NCBI GenBank assembly: GCA_965199245.1
Contig: CBDAQP010000001.1
Location: 1,054,001-1,118,000 of the forward strand
Direction: 5' to 3'
Origin: Carbonatibacter sp965199245
GTDB taxonomy: Bacteria; Pseudomonadota; Alphaproteobacteria; Kiloniellales; Kiloniellaceae
DNA length: 64,000 bases
Below are positions 24,894 through 33,443 of this stretch, piece after piece. Positions within the stretch are counted from its first letter, which is position 1; each line of letters begins with the position of its first letter. The notes beneath the pieces are model-generated. The model had not been told where the DNA came from and made no database searches. It saw nothing but the letters and a program-made list of their open reading frames with translations. The position numbers and the translations under genes were made by a program.

Positions 24894-26399
24894 ATGCAGG
24901 TTTTATCCCATGACCTTTCAATGGTGCGGCCGTCTGTGCGGGCCTTTCTCGACAAACCTAAAAAACTTTTTATTGACGGGGAGTTTGTGGACAGCCGTTC
25001 CGGCGATGTTGTGGACACGGAAGACCCCGGAACCGGTGCCATTCTGACCACTGTTCCAGATGCAGGGTCAGCGGATGTTGATCGCGCTGTTGCAGCGGCG
25101 CGACAGGCTTTCGCGGGGGCCTGGAGCCAGATCACACCTGCCGCGCGGGCTGATTTTCTATTCAAAATCGCCGGGCTGATTTCTGAAAATTTGGATGAAT
25201 TGGCACAGCTGGAGGCACTGGATACGGGCAAGCCTGCGTCTGTGGCCCGGGCCGTTGATATTCCCTTTGCAGTTGAAGTATTTAAATACTATGCAGGATG
25301 GTCGACCAAAATACGTGGAACAACTCTGGATCTGTCGCTCAATCCCGACCCGTTTCATGTTTACACACGCCAGGAGCCGGTGGGAGTGGTGGCGGCAATT
25401 ATTCCGTGGAATTTTCCCTTTGCACAGGCCGCTTTTAAAATTGCTCCGGCCCTTGCGGCGGGCTGTACAGTTGTTCTTAAACCTGCGGAACAGACGCCTT
25501 TGTCAGCCCTGCGTCTGGCGGAATTGATCCGGGATTCGGGGGTTCCGTGCGGTGTGGTCAATGTCATCACAGGTTATGGGCAGACCAGCGGTGCAGTTCT
25601 TGCCAGTCATGCGGACGTGGACAAAGTCACCTTTACCGGATCGACCGAAGTTGGGTGCCGGATTGTGCAGGCAGCGGGTGCCTCTAATCTGAAGCGTCTG
25701 ACTCTGGAGCTTGGGGGCAAGTCTCCGGTGATAATTTTTGCCGATGCCGATCTGGATCGCGCTGTTCCAGCGGCGGCGGCGGCTATTTTTGGAAATTCCG
25801 GGCAGGTCTGTAATGCGGGTTCGCGCCTCTACGTCCAGGACAGCATCTTTGACCAGGTTGTTGAAGGAATTGTCAAGATTGGACAGACCTTGCAGCCGGG
25901 CTGTGCGCTCAACCCCGCCAGTCAACTGGGGCCCCTGATGTCGGCACAGCAGCTTGCGCGTGTTGAAGGCATGGTTGCACAGGCCCGTGGTGATGGTGTT
26001 TCGGTACTGAGTGGCGGGGCGCGGATGGGGGACAGGGGATATTTCTTCCCGCCTACTGTTTTGAGCGGCATGACACAGCAGTCACCCGTTGCCCGTGATG
26101 AGATTTTCGGCCCTGTTCTCTGCGCCTTTCGTTTTGATGGTGATGAGTCAATTCTGGCGCAGGCCAACGATACGGACTATGGTCTGGCAGCATCGGTCTG
26201 GACACGTGACTGTGGCCGGGCGCACCGTATGGCCCGGGCGGTGCGGGCGGGGGCGGTTTGGGTGAATGCCTTTGGCGTTTTTGATCCCAATTTGCCCTTT
26301 GGCGGTTACAAGAAATCGGGCTGGGCGCGTGAATTTGGTGTTGAAGGTTTGTCGGCTTTCCTTGAAACTAAGTCGGTCAGTCTCTTCATTGGAGATTGA
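24894..26399 (+). CDS. NAD(P)+-dependent aldehyde dehydrogenase
   Basis: 501 residues from ATG 24894 with an AGAGGGGGCGG upstream site. Conserved blocks: the IIPWNFPFAQAAFKIAPALAAGC cofactor loop, FTGSTEVG, LELGGKSPVII with the general-base Glu (about 274), FGNSGQVCNAGSRL with the nucleophilic Cys (about 308), and EIFGPVL. It is closest in feel to betaine-aldehyde and phenylacetaldehyde dehydrogenases. In this operon it would oxidise an aldehyde made by the GMC oxidoreductase or a semialdehyde from the dehydratase branch. Exact substrate unknown. Confidence 0.9.
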   Translation: MQVLSHDLSMVRPSVRAFLDKPKKLFIDGEFVDSRSGDVVDTEDPGTGAILTTVPDAGSADVDRAVAAARQAFAGAWSQITPAARADFLFKIAGLISENLDELAQLEALDTGKPASVARAVDIPFAVEVFKYYAGWSTKIRGTTLDLSLNPDPFHVYTRQEPVGVVAAIIPWNFPFAQAAFKIAPALAAGCTVVLKPAEQTPLSALRLAELIRDSGVPCGVVNVITGYGQTSGAVLASHADVDKVTFTGSTEVGCRIVQAAGASNLKRLTLELGGKSPVIIFADADLDRAVPAAAAAIFGNSGQVCNAGSRLYVQDSIFDQVVEGIVKIGQTLQPGCALNPASQLGPLMSAQQLARVEGMVAQARGDGVSVLSGGARMGDRGYFFPPTVLSGMTQQSPVARDEIFGPVLCAFRFDGDESILAQANDTDYGLAASVWTRDCGRAHRMARAVRAGAVWVNAFGVFDPNLPFGGYKKSGWAREFGVEGLSAFLETKSVSLFIGD

Positions 26400-26432
26400 G
26401 CCGTTATTGCCTTCTTTGATGGGGAAAGATGA

Positions 26433-27476
26433 ATGTTAAAGGTTATCCCGATTTTTTTTGTTGCTCTCGCGTTTTTCTCTTCCGCACGGGCGGAGGACAC
26501 ACTTCTGCTGAAAATGCCTGTTGCCTACGGGACTGATCTACCGGTGATCGGGACGCCCGCCCCCCGTTTGGCGAAACAGCTTGACCTTATGTCCGGTGGT
26601 ACCCTGAAAGCTAAAGTTTACGAACCCGGTAAACTTGTTCCCCCCTTCGAGATACTCGAGGCTGTCTCATCGGGCAAAGTCAATTCCGGTTATGGCTTGT
26701 CGGGTTTTTGGGCGGGTAAAATTCCTGCTGCCCCGTTGTTTTCTGCGGTTCCTTTCGGCCCGGAAGCTGGGGAATATATGGCGTGGCTCTATCGCGGTAA
26801 TGGTTTGAAACTTTATCAAGAGATGTATGATCAGGCTGGTTTTAACGTCAAGGTCTTGCCCTGTGCTATTTCGCCGCCTGAAACCTCTGGCTGGTTTGCG
26901 CATGAGATTAAAACCCCTGCGGATCTCAAGGGGTTGAAAATGCGTTTCTTCGGCTTTGGCGGCAAGGTGATGGAAAAACTGGGAGTCTCTGTTTCTCTCT
27001 TGCCCGGGGGGGAAATTTTCCCGGCCCTTGAAAAAGGAACGATTGATGCTACAGAATTTTCCCTTCCTGCGGTTGATGCCCGTCTCGGTTTTTATAAGTT
27101 GGTCAAGTATAACTACTTTCCCGCCTGGCATCAGCAAGCCACTATTCTGGAAGTCCTGATTAACGGTGATGTATGGCGCGGCATGTCTGCCCGGCACAAG
27201 GCGATTGTCGAGAGTGCCTGCAAAGCCTCAATGACAGAGAGTTATGCCGAGGGTGAGGCCATTCAATATACCGCGATGAAGGACAACGTCGAAAAGTACG
27301 GTGTTGAGATCAAAACCTGGTCAGACGAAATGCTGGCAACCTATAAACAGGCGTGGGACGAAGTCGTCCGCGAGGAATCCGGGAAAGATCCCTTTTTCAA
27401 AAAGGTCTGGTCTGACCTTGCGACCTTCCGCGCGGGCTATCAGGTCTGGAAAGAAAACGCCTTTCTTCCGCGTTGA
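26433..27476 (+). CDS. TRAP transporter solute-binding protein (DctP/TakP-like)
   Basis: A 347-residue periplasmic binding protein with a Sec signal peptide (LKVIPIFFVALAFFSSARA, cleavage near residue 20). ISPPETSGWFAHEIKTPADLKGLKMRF and NYFPAWHQQ match the dimeric TakP branch, which binds alpha-keto or other carboxylic acids; the Arg in KMRF is the usual carboxylate ligand. It is followed by a strong terminator and no DctQ/DctM genes are adjacent. The only TRAP membrane genes in the window (52049-53871) have their own DctP. Confidence 0.87.
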   Translation: MLKVIPIFFVALAFFSSARAEDTLLLKMPVAYGTDLPVIGTPAPRLAKQLDLMSGGTLKAKVYEPGKLVPPFEILEAVSSGKVNSGYGLSGFWAGKIPAAPLFSAVPFGPEAGEYMAWLYRGNGLKLYQEMYDQAGFNVKVLPCAISPPETSGWFAHEIKTPADLKGLKMRFFGFGGKVMEKLGVSVSLLPGGEIFPALEKGTIDATEFSLPAVDARLGFYKLVKYNYFPAWHQQATILEVLINGDVWRGMSARHKAIVESACKASMTESYAEGEAIQYTAMKDNVEKYGVEIKTWSDEMLATYKQAWDEVVREESGKDPFFKKVWSDLATFRAGYQVWKENAFLPR

Positions 27477-27523
27477 TTGCACAGGGTGCGGTCTCGGGTT
27501 TGACCGCAGTTTAGGGTGATCGT

Positions 27524-27568
27524 GGCCCGCATGAGGTGATCTGTTCCCTCATGCGGGCCTTTGTTTTT
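27524..27568 (+). terminator. Rho-independent terminator
   Basis: Perfect 13-bp stem GGCCCGCATGAGG (27524-27536) / CCTCATGCGGGCC (27547-27559) with a 10-nt loop, followed by TTTGTTTTTG. It closes the enolase-aldehyde dehydrogenase-TRAP operon. Confidence 0.92.
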
Positions 27569-27621
27569 GTTCGTTCATAACAACATGGACTCCCGTAATT
27601 TATGACTTGTTTCTGAAGATT

Positions 27622-27643
27622 GGTCATACCACATGATATATGT
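27622..27643. promoter_or_regulatory. Putative GntR operator, copy 2
   Basis: GGTCATACCA then C then ATGATATATGT, identical to copy 3 in reverse complement. The inner part contains a partial dyad, ACAT-N5-ATGT. Its last base is the first base of the TTGACA -35 box of the promoter for the ABC operon, so binding here would block RNA polymerase. Confidence 0.72.
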
Positions 27644-27671
27644 TGACAGTCCAAAATTGCTGGGATAGCCT
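27643..27671 (+). promoter_or_regulatory. Promoter of the sugar-type ABC operon
   Basis: Perfect -35 TTGACA (27643-27648), 17-bp spacer, and -10 TAGCCT (27666-27671). It lies 46 bp ahead of the binding-protein ATG. The -10 is poor, which is usual for a regulated promoter. The operator copy abuts the -35. Confidence 0.5.
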
Positions 27672-27717
27672 GTTCAACAGGTTGTAAAAAACAAAAAATT
27701 GAACAGGGAGAAAGCGC

Positions 27718-29049
27718 ATGTCATCCAATCTCAAAGAGATAGAAAATCAACCCTGCGCGGGACGGCGCACCTTTGTACGTGGGGCACTGTCGGCGGCGTT
27801 GGCGGCCCCTCTTTTGAGTAGTCCGTCTTTTGTGAAGAGCCTCGCCGCAAAGGATTTTTCTGGAAAGACACTCCGGGTGATGATTAACCAGTCTCACGGT
27901 GGATCAATCGCGCCTCTGTCAGCGGCTTTTGCTGAACTGACCGGGGCAAAGGTTGAGGGTATAACAGTTCCCTATGACCAGTTGCGGGCGCAGGCAACGA
28001 TTGATGTGGCGTCGGGCACCAATAGTTTTGATGTCTTTGAGTATTGGTATGTTGATGTCGAAGCCCTGGTGCGTGATGACGTATTACTTGATGTGACCGA
28101 ACGGATTGAGGCCAATCGGGCAAGGATTGATCCCGGTGATTTCCTGCCTTCCATTTATGATCACTATACCCTCGTCAAAGGGCGTCGCTATGGCTTGCCT
28201 TATGATGGAGATACCCATATTCTATTTTACAATCAGGAGCTTCTTGATCGTGTCGGAGCCACCCCCCCAAAAACCTGGGCAGATTATCTCGAAACGGCAC
28301 AAGCCATTACTGAACGGGAAAAGGCCACGGGCAAATATGGCGTACTGATTATGGCCAAGCAAATCCCGATTATTCTTTGTTCGACCTTTGCCAATCGCCT
28401 GGGGGGCTTTGGGGGTGATTTTATGCTTGAGGGCAAGCCCACCCTGACCAGTTCTGCGGCACTGTCGGCTGCGCAGGCGTTACAGGATGCGGTTCCTCAC
28501 GCGATGCCGACACCGCTGGAAACAGAATTTGGCAACTCCATCCCGGCCTTTTTGGGCGGGAGGGCAGCCATGTATGAGTTCTGGACTGATCTGGGCACCT
28601 GGGCTGAAGACCCTGAACAGAGCAAGATTGTCGGAAAATGGGGGGCTGTGCCGATGCCTGTCGGCAGCACGAGGCAAGTTCATCGTCCTGCTTTGAATGC
28701 GGGCTTTGTTTTTGGGGCCTCAACCGGGTCGAAAGACCCTGACCTCTGTTGGTCTTTCATGGAAATGGCTTCTTCAAAGGCGGTTCACCAGAAGGTTCTG
28801 ACCAATAATAAAACGGGTGTTGATCCCATCAGAACGTCCGAAATTCCCTCTTATAAAGATTTTGCACCAAAACAGGGTGAGGTTGTTGCACAGGCCATTC
28901 GTGACGCCTTTGCCTGGCCGCGCAACCCTCAATCACCTGAATTGATGCAGGTATTGACCGATGAACTGGGGTTGATGCTTGCCGGAAACAAAACGGCAGA
29001 GCAGGCATTGTCTGATGCCCAGAACAGCTGGGAGCAGATTTTGTCTTAA
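27718..29049 (+). CDS. ABC transporter extracellular solute-binding protein (family 1, sugar type)
   Basis: 443 residues. The N-terminus has a twin-arginine signal (GRRTFVRGALSAALAAPLL), so it is probably exported folded by Tat. The mature part begins KDFSGKTLRVMINQSHGG and shows the family-1 sugar-binding layout (FEELTGAKVEG-like block AFAELTGAKVEGITVPYDQLRAQATIDVASG, then GLPYDGDTHILFYNQELLDRVG). It is first in a four-gene operon with two permeases and an ATPase. Ligand class by family is a sugar, polyol or glycerol-phosphate-like compound. Confidence 0.88.
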   Translation: MSSNLKEIENQPCAGRRTFVRGALSAALAAPLLSSPSFVKSLAAKDFSGKTLRVMINQSHGGSIAPLSAAFAELTGAKVEGITVPYDQLRAQATIDVASGTNSFDVFEYWYVDVEALVRDDVLLDVTERIEANRARIDPGDFLPSIYDHYTLVKGRRYGLPYDGDTHILFYNQELLDRVGATPPKTWADYLETAQAITEREKATGKYGVLIMAKQIPIILCSTFANRLGGFGGDFMLEGKPTLTSSAALSAAQALQDAVPHAMPTPLETEFGNSIPAFLGGRAAMYEFWTDLGTWAEDPEQSKIVGKWGAVPMPVGSTRQVHRPALNAGFVFGASTGSKDPDLCWSFMEMASSKAVHQKVLTNNKTGVDPIRTSEIPSYKDFAPKQGEVVAQAIRDAFAWPRNPQSPELMQVLTDELGLMLAGNKTAEQALSDAQNSWEQILS

Positions 29050-29060
29050 GGGTTTTGTCC

Positions 29061-29960
29061 ATGTGGGGTTTTTTTGCATCACAGCACCAGTCTGGGGAGC
29101 GACGCTCTGGTTGGTTGGCGGCAACTCCGATGATGGTGGGTATTGGGATTTTTTCCTTCTATCCCCTTATTTATCTGGTTGGGCTTTCCGTGACGGACAG
29201 CACATTGGCCCGCCCGATGCAGGCATGGACGGGCCTGGACAATTTCAGGGCTGCCCTTTCTGATCAACGCTATCTCGACACGCTCTGGCGGTCAGGTGTG
29301 TTGGCTTTGCTCTCAACGCTCTTGACAATGGTTGTGGGCATCTCTGTTGCCTTGTTGCTTGACAAGGCGGTGCGGGCGCACAGTTTTTTGCGTACGCTGA
29401 TCCTTTTGCCGCTTTTGACCCCGCCGGTTTCTGTGGCGATCATGTGGCAGTTGATTTTGATGCCGCAGGGGGGCTGGCTCAACAGTCTCTTGTCTGGGTT
29501 ATTGCCGAGCGCAGACCCAATCAGCTTTCTTGGGGAGCCGTTCCTGGCATTTTTATCCCTTGTGCTGGTTGATGTCTGGCAGTGGTCTCCCTTTGTGGCC
29601 CTGATGGTTTATGCGGCGTTGAAAACACTGCCTGGTGAGGTTTTTGAAGCCTGTTGCCTGGAGATTCGTTCAAAATGGGTTGTTTTTTGGCAGATTACAT
29701 TGCCGATGCTGTTACCCGCTCTGATCGGGGTTGCTGTGCTCAAACTGGTGATGTCGTTCAAAATTTTTGATACGGTTTTTGTCCTGACAGCAGGCGGGCC
29801 GGGGCAGGCGACAACAGTTTCAGGTTTTTATATCTATCGCGTCGCAATCCAGCAGTTTGATATTGGCCTTGCTGCTGCCCAGACACTCCTGTTCGCAGTG
29901 CTGGTGGCTTTGGCAACTGTTCCCTTTACCATAATGCGGCGCAGGGTGGAGGAAGGATGA
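29061..29960 (+). CDS. ABC sugar transporter permease (MalF/UgpA type)
   Basis: 299 residues with six predicted membrane segments, the first near residues 22-45 (PMMVGIGIFSFYPLIYLVGLSV). The EAA loop reads EVFEACCLEIRSKWVVFWQITLPMLLPAL, where the usual EAAxxDGA is changed to EACCLEIRS, an unusual degeneration in the loop that contacts the ATPase. ATG 29061 is chosen over a TTG two codons earlier. The stop overlaps the next permease in ATGA. Confidence 0.88.
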   Translation: MWGFFASQHQSGERRSGWLAATPMMVGIGIFSFYPLIYLVGLSVTDSTLARPMQAWTGLDNFRAALSDQRYLDTLWRSGVLALLSTLLTMVVGISVALLLDKAVRAHSFLRTLILLPLLTPPVSVAIMWQLILMPQGGWLNSLLSGLLPSADPISFLGEPFLAFLSLVLVDVWQWSPFVALMVYAALKTLPGEVFEACCLEIRSKWVVFWQITLPMLLPALIGVAVLKLVMSFKIFDTVFVLTAGGPGQATTVSGFYIYRVAIQQFDIGLAAAQTLLFAVLVALATVPFTIMRRRVEEG

Positions 29961-30760
29961 GGACATGTTATTATATCCCCTTGATGAGCGGGGTGATTTT
30001 ATTCTTTACCTTCCCGGTTCTCTTTATGGCTCTTGTGTCCGTCAAGGGGCAGGCTGATATTGCAACAGGTCAAATGTTGCCCGATATCCTGTACTGGCAA
30101 AATTACCCGGATGCCTTCGCGGCGATTGCCCTGAACCGCTACCTTTTCAATTCGGCGGTTGTTGCGTTTTTCGGGGCCGTTTTGACCCTGCTGATTGCTG
30201 TTCCGGCAACCCATGCGATTGTGCGCTATGATCTTGGGCGGTCCTGGTTGCCGTCAACAATTTTGGGAACCTATCTCGCCCCGCCAATCGTGGCCCTCTT
30301 CCCCTTGTTTTTCCTGCTCAAATCCCTTGGTTTGATTAATACACACCTCGGTCTTATTCTTGTTTATGGTGTGATGAATTTGCCGGTTGCCTTTTGGTTG
30401 TTGTCGTCTTTTGTTCGGCGGCTTCCGGTTGAACTGGAAGAAGCCGCGCGGGTGGACGGCGTTGGCTATTGGCGCAGGTTGCGGTCTGTTGTTGTCCCGC
30501 TATTGATGCCGGGTATTGCCAGTACGGGAATTATCTGTCTGATTCTGGGCTACAACGAATTTCTTTTTGCCTCCTTTATTGCGCGCAGTGCCGAAACCCA
30601 GACCGTTCCTATCGGTCTGTCGCTGTTTCAGGGGGATCGGCAACTGCGTTATGGGCAGATTGCTGTGGCAACGCTTGCGGCGATGACCCCGGTTTATCTT
30701 TTGGCCAGTTTTTTCCAGCGTTGGCTTGTTGGCGGCTTGACAGAGGGCACCGGAAAGTAA
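29957..30760 (+). CDS. ABC sugar transporter permease (MalG/UgpE type)
   Basis: 267 residues with six membrane segments and an intact EAA loop ELEEAARVDGVGYWRRLRSVVVPLLMPG near residues 158-185. It is the second half of the permease heterodimer. The start overlaps the previous stop by 4 bp. An ATPase follows after 38 bp. Confidence 0.9.
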   Translation: MRTCYYIPLMSGVILFFTFPVLFMALVSVKGQADIATGQMLPDILYWQNYPDAFAAIALNRYLFNSAVVAFFGAVLTLLIAVPATHAIVRYDLGRSWLPSTILGTYLAPPIVALFPLFFLLKSLGLINTHLGLILVYGVMNLPVAFWLLSSFVRRLPVELEEAARVDGVGYWRRLRSVVVPLLMPGIASTGIICLILGYNEFLFASFIARSAETQTVPIGLSLFQGDRQLRYGQIAVATLAAMTPVYLLASFFQRWLVGGLTEGTGK

Positions 30761-30798
30761 CGCACGCGCATAAAATGATGCAATGGCAGGAGGACGCA

Positions 30799-31884
30799 GT
30801 GGGTGCAGTTTGTCTGAAAAAAATCAGGAAATCCTACGCCAATCTGGATGTCATTCATGGCCTCGATTTGGAGATCAAAGCGGGTGAATTTGTTGTTTTT
30901 GTCGGGCCATCAGGCTGTGGCAAGTCAACGTTGCTCCGCCTGATTGCCGGACTTGACCGGGCAACTGCAGGGCAAATTTGGGTTAAGGGCCGTGATGTGA
31001 CCCGGTGTGAACCGATTGATCGCAATGTTGCAATGGTTTTCCAGTCCTACGCGCTCTATCCCCATATGTCGGTGGCGCGGAACATGGGATTCGCGCTTAA
31101 GGCCAATGGTTTGCCAGTGGCACAGGTCAAGGAACGGGTAACAGAGGCCGCCAGGATTTTACGGATGGAGGCTTATCTGGATAGAAAGCCCCGTGCTCTT
31201 TCAGGCGGACAACGCCAGCGCGTGGCGATTGGGCGGGCGATTGTGCGTCAGCCCGATGTTTTTTTGTTTGATGAGCCTCTCTCCAACCTTGACGCAGAAT
31301 TGCGTGTGCAGATGCGTTTTGAGCTTGAACGCTTGCATAAACGTCTCAAGACCACGATGATCTATGTCACCCACGATCAGGTCGAGGCGATGACTCTTGC
31401 TGATAGGGTTGTTGTGTTGCGGGGCGGACGTATTGAACAGGTCGGTGCGCCGTTACAGCTTTTTGATGACCCGGATAACCGCTTTGTTGCGGGTTTTATC
31501 GGGACTCCGAAAATGAACTTCCTCCCGGGAACTGTCGCGGAGAAAACGCCGTCCGGGACGGTTCTTGTGCTCCCGGCACTGGATAAGGCCAGACTGGTCG
31601 TACCGCTTGAAACCGTTTTGAACACGGGGGTGGAGGTCACAGTTGGAGTACGTCCTGAACATTTGCTCTTGGGGGCGGGTGCGGGTGCTCGGTTTCACCG
31701 CCGGTGTGAAATAACCGAACAGCTCGGCGATGTGACCCATTTGTATTTGAGTGCTGTGGCGGAAGACCCGCTGATCCTCGCTGTGCGCGACGCGCGCCGG
31801 ATCAGGGCCGGGGATCTGGTGGAGGTCACTCTTCCGGCGGCGCGGGCCTTTGTCTTTGATGTGCAAGGCCAGCGGATCAGATAA
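30799..31884 (+). CDS. ABC sugar transporter ATP-binding protein (UgpC/MalK type)
   Basis: 361 residues from GTG 30799, chosen because an AGGAGG site lies five bases upstream and the protein then starts MGAVCLKKIRKSY, as in family members; ATG codons at 30775 and 30778 are in frame but lack such a site. Walker A GPSGCGKST, Q-loop MVFQSYALYPHMSV, signature LSGGQRQRVAIGRAIV, Walker B VFLFDEPLSNLDAELR, H-loop VTHDQVEAMTLADR. The C-terminal TOBE/OB domain (after 240) is present. It is convergent with the next operon. Confidence 0.9.
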   Translation: MGAVCLKKIRKSYANLDVIHGLDLEIKAGEFVVFVGPSGCGKSTLLRLIAGLDRATAGQIWVKGRDVTRCEPIDRNVAMVFQSYALYPHMSVARNMGFALKANGLPVAQVKERVTEAARILRMEAYLDRKPRALSGGQRQRVAIGRAIVRQPDVFLFDEPLSNLDAELRVQMRFELERLHKRLKTTMIYVTHDQVEAMTLADRVVVLRGGRIEQVGAPLQLFDDPDNRFVAGFIGTPKMNFLPGTVAEKTPSGTVLVLPALDKARLVVPLETVLNTGVEVTVGVRPEHLLLGAGAGARFHRRCEITEQLGDVTHLYLSAVAEDPLILAVRDARRIRAGDLVEVTLPAARAFVFDVQGQRIR

Positions 31885-31890
31885 TCCGGC

Positions 31891-32661
31891 TTAATGATCG
31901 AGCAAGGCCCACAGCTTGCGCTTGAGGGCCAGAAAGTCATCGCTCAGGCGCATGTTGTCGGTGCGGGGGCGGGGGAGAGTGATGTCTTCGATTTGTCTGA
32001 TGCGCCCCGGGCGGGCGGACATGACGATGATTCTGTCTGCCAAAAAAATCGCTTCTTCCAGATCGTGGGTGACGAAGATCACGGTTTTTTGCGATTTTTT
32101 CCAGATATGTAGCAGATCAGACTGCATACGTTCCTTGGTCTGTGCATCCAATGCCCCAAAGGGTTCATCCATCAAAAGAATATCGGGATCGTTGGCATAG
32201 ACCCGCCCAATATCAACGCGCTTTCGCATTCCGCCGGACAGTTCGCGGGGCCAGCGTCCTTCAAATCCTTTGAGTCCGACCAGTTCGACCCATTTTTGTT
32301 CAATCTCGGCCTGTTCCGCCCGACTGGCCCCGCGCAGGCGCGGGCCATATGATATGTTGTGCGCAACCGTCATCCACGGGAAAACCGCGTCTTGTTGAAA
32401 AACCATGCCCCGCCGCCGATCCGGTTCCCGGATGACTTCGGTATCCAGTGTGATTTGCCCGTCAGAGGGGCTAAAGAGACCCGACATCATGCGTAACAGT
32501 GTGGATTTGCCACAGCCAGAGGTGCCGACGATGACATTAAAACTGCCCGAGTCAAAGGTTAGGTTAATATCCTCAAGAACAGTCAGGGCTGCATCTGTTC
32601 CCTGACCAAAGGTATGGGTGAGACCCTCAACAGTAATTTTGGCAACAGTAACCCTGGACAT
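31891..32661 (-). CDS. ABC transporter ATP-binding protein (SsuB/TauB/NrtD type)
   Basis: 256 residues with Walker A GTSGCGKST, Q-loop MVFQQDAVFPWMTVAHN, signature ELSGGMRKRVDIGRVYA (Met-Arg-Lys replaces the usual Met-Arg-Gln), Walker B DILLMDEPFGALDAQTKE and H-loop VTHDLEEAIFLADRI. This subgroup powers uptake of sulfonates, taurine, nitrate or pyrimidine precursors. It ends the leftward operon 33440-34510 / 32667-33443 / 31891-32661. Confidence 0.9.
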   Translation of the reverse strand: MSRVTVAKITVEGLTHTFGQGTDAALTVLEDINLTFDSGSFNVIVGTSGCGKSTLLRMMSGLFSPSDGQITLDTEVIREPDRRRGMVFQQDAVFPWMTVAHNISYGPRLRGASRAEQAEIEQKWVELVGLKGFEGRWPRELSGGMRKRVDIGRVYANDPDILLMDEPFGALDAQTKERMQSDLLHIWKKSQKTVIFVTHDLEEAIFLADRIIVMSARPGRIRQIEDITLPRPRTDNMRLSDDFLALKRKLWALLDH

Positions 32662-32666
32662 GACAG

Positions 32667-33443
32667 CTAGTCCCGTGCTTCTGACCAGGCCATCAGGCGG
32701 GTCTGAATTTTGCGAAAAACCCGATCCATGGTGAAGGCACAGAGTCCAATAACCGCAATAATCATCATCACCTGGTCAGTCAGAAAGTAACGCCGCCCTT
32801 CCTGCAACAAAAAGCCAAGCCCGTTGGGGGCGGCAATCAGTTCTGCGGCGACCAACGTCGTCCAGGCGGCGGCGAGGGCGACCCTGAAACCGGTAAAGAT
32901 AAAAGGCGTGGCAGAGGGAATGGCAACGGTGCGGAAAATTTGCGCCCGGCTGGCCCCCAGTGTTGCAGCGGCATCGACATAGACCTGTGGGACATTTTTC
33001 ATGCCAGCAATGACATTGACGACGCTGACCATGAAACAGGCAATGGAAATCAATAGAACGCGGCTGAACTCTTCAATACCGAACCAGATAATGACAATGG
33101 GAATATAGGCCAGCGGCGGGATGGGGCGAATGGCCTCGATGAGTGGATCAAGCAGATATTCAATCGTTTTGTACCACCCCACAAGACAGCCCAGGACGAG
33201 CGCACAGCCCGTCCCTATAAAAAAGCCCATGAAAATCCGCGTGAGGCTGGCCTGCAACGCCGCCCAGAGTGTCCCTTCTGACAGTCCCTTGCCCAAGGCC
33301 CCAAAAATATCCGCAAGGGGGGGCAAGAGAGCCGGGTTGTTATCAGGGGCCAGTGTGACGACGTGATAGATGACCAGAACCAGCGACAGGGACAGGAGAC
33401 CAAGGCCCACCCGTCCTGTCAAAAGGTGACACCAGATTTTCAT
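32667..33443 (-). CDS. ABC transporter permease (SsuC/TauC type)
   Basis: 258 residues, about six membrane segments. The EAA-like loop reads VDAAATLGASRAQIFRTVAIPSATPFIFTG near residues 150-180, as in sulfonate/nitrate/taurine permeases. PPLAYIPIVIIWFGIEEFSRVLLI is the other conserved block. It overlaps the binding-protein gene by 4 bp and is separated by 5 bp from the ATPase gene. Confidence 0.9.
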   Translation of the reverse strand: MKIWCHLLTGRVGLGLLSLSLVLVIYHVVTLAPDNNPALLPPLADIFGALGKGLSEGTLWAALQASLTRIFMGFFIGTGCALVLGCLVGWYKTIEYLLDPLIEAIRPIPPLAYIPIVIIWFGIEEFSRVLLISIACFMVSVVNVIAGMKNVPQVYVDAAATLGASRAQIFRTVAIPSATPFIFTGFRVALAAAWTTLVAAELIAAPNGLGFLLQEGRRYFLTDQVMMIIAVIGLCAFTMDRVFRKIQTRLMAWSEARD

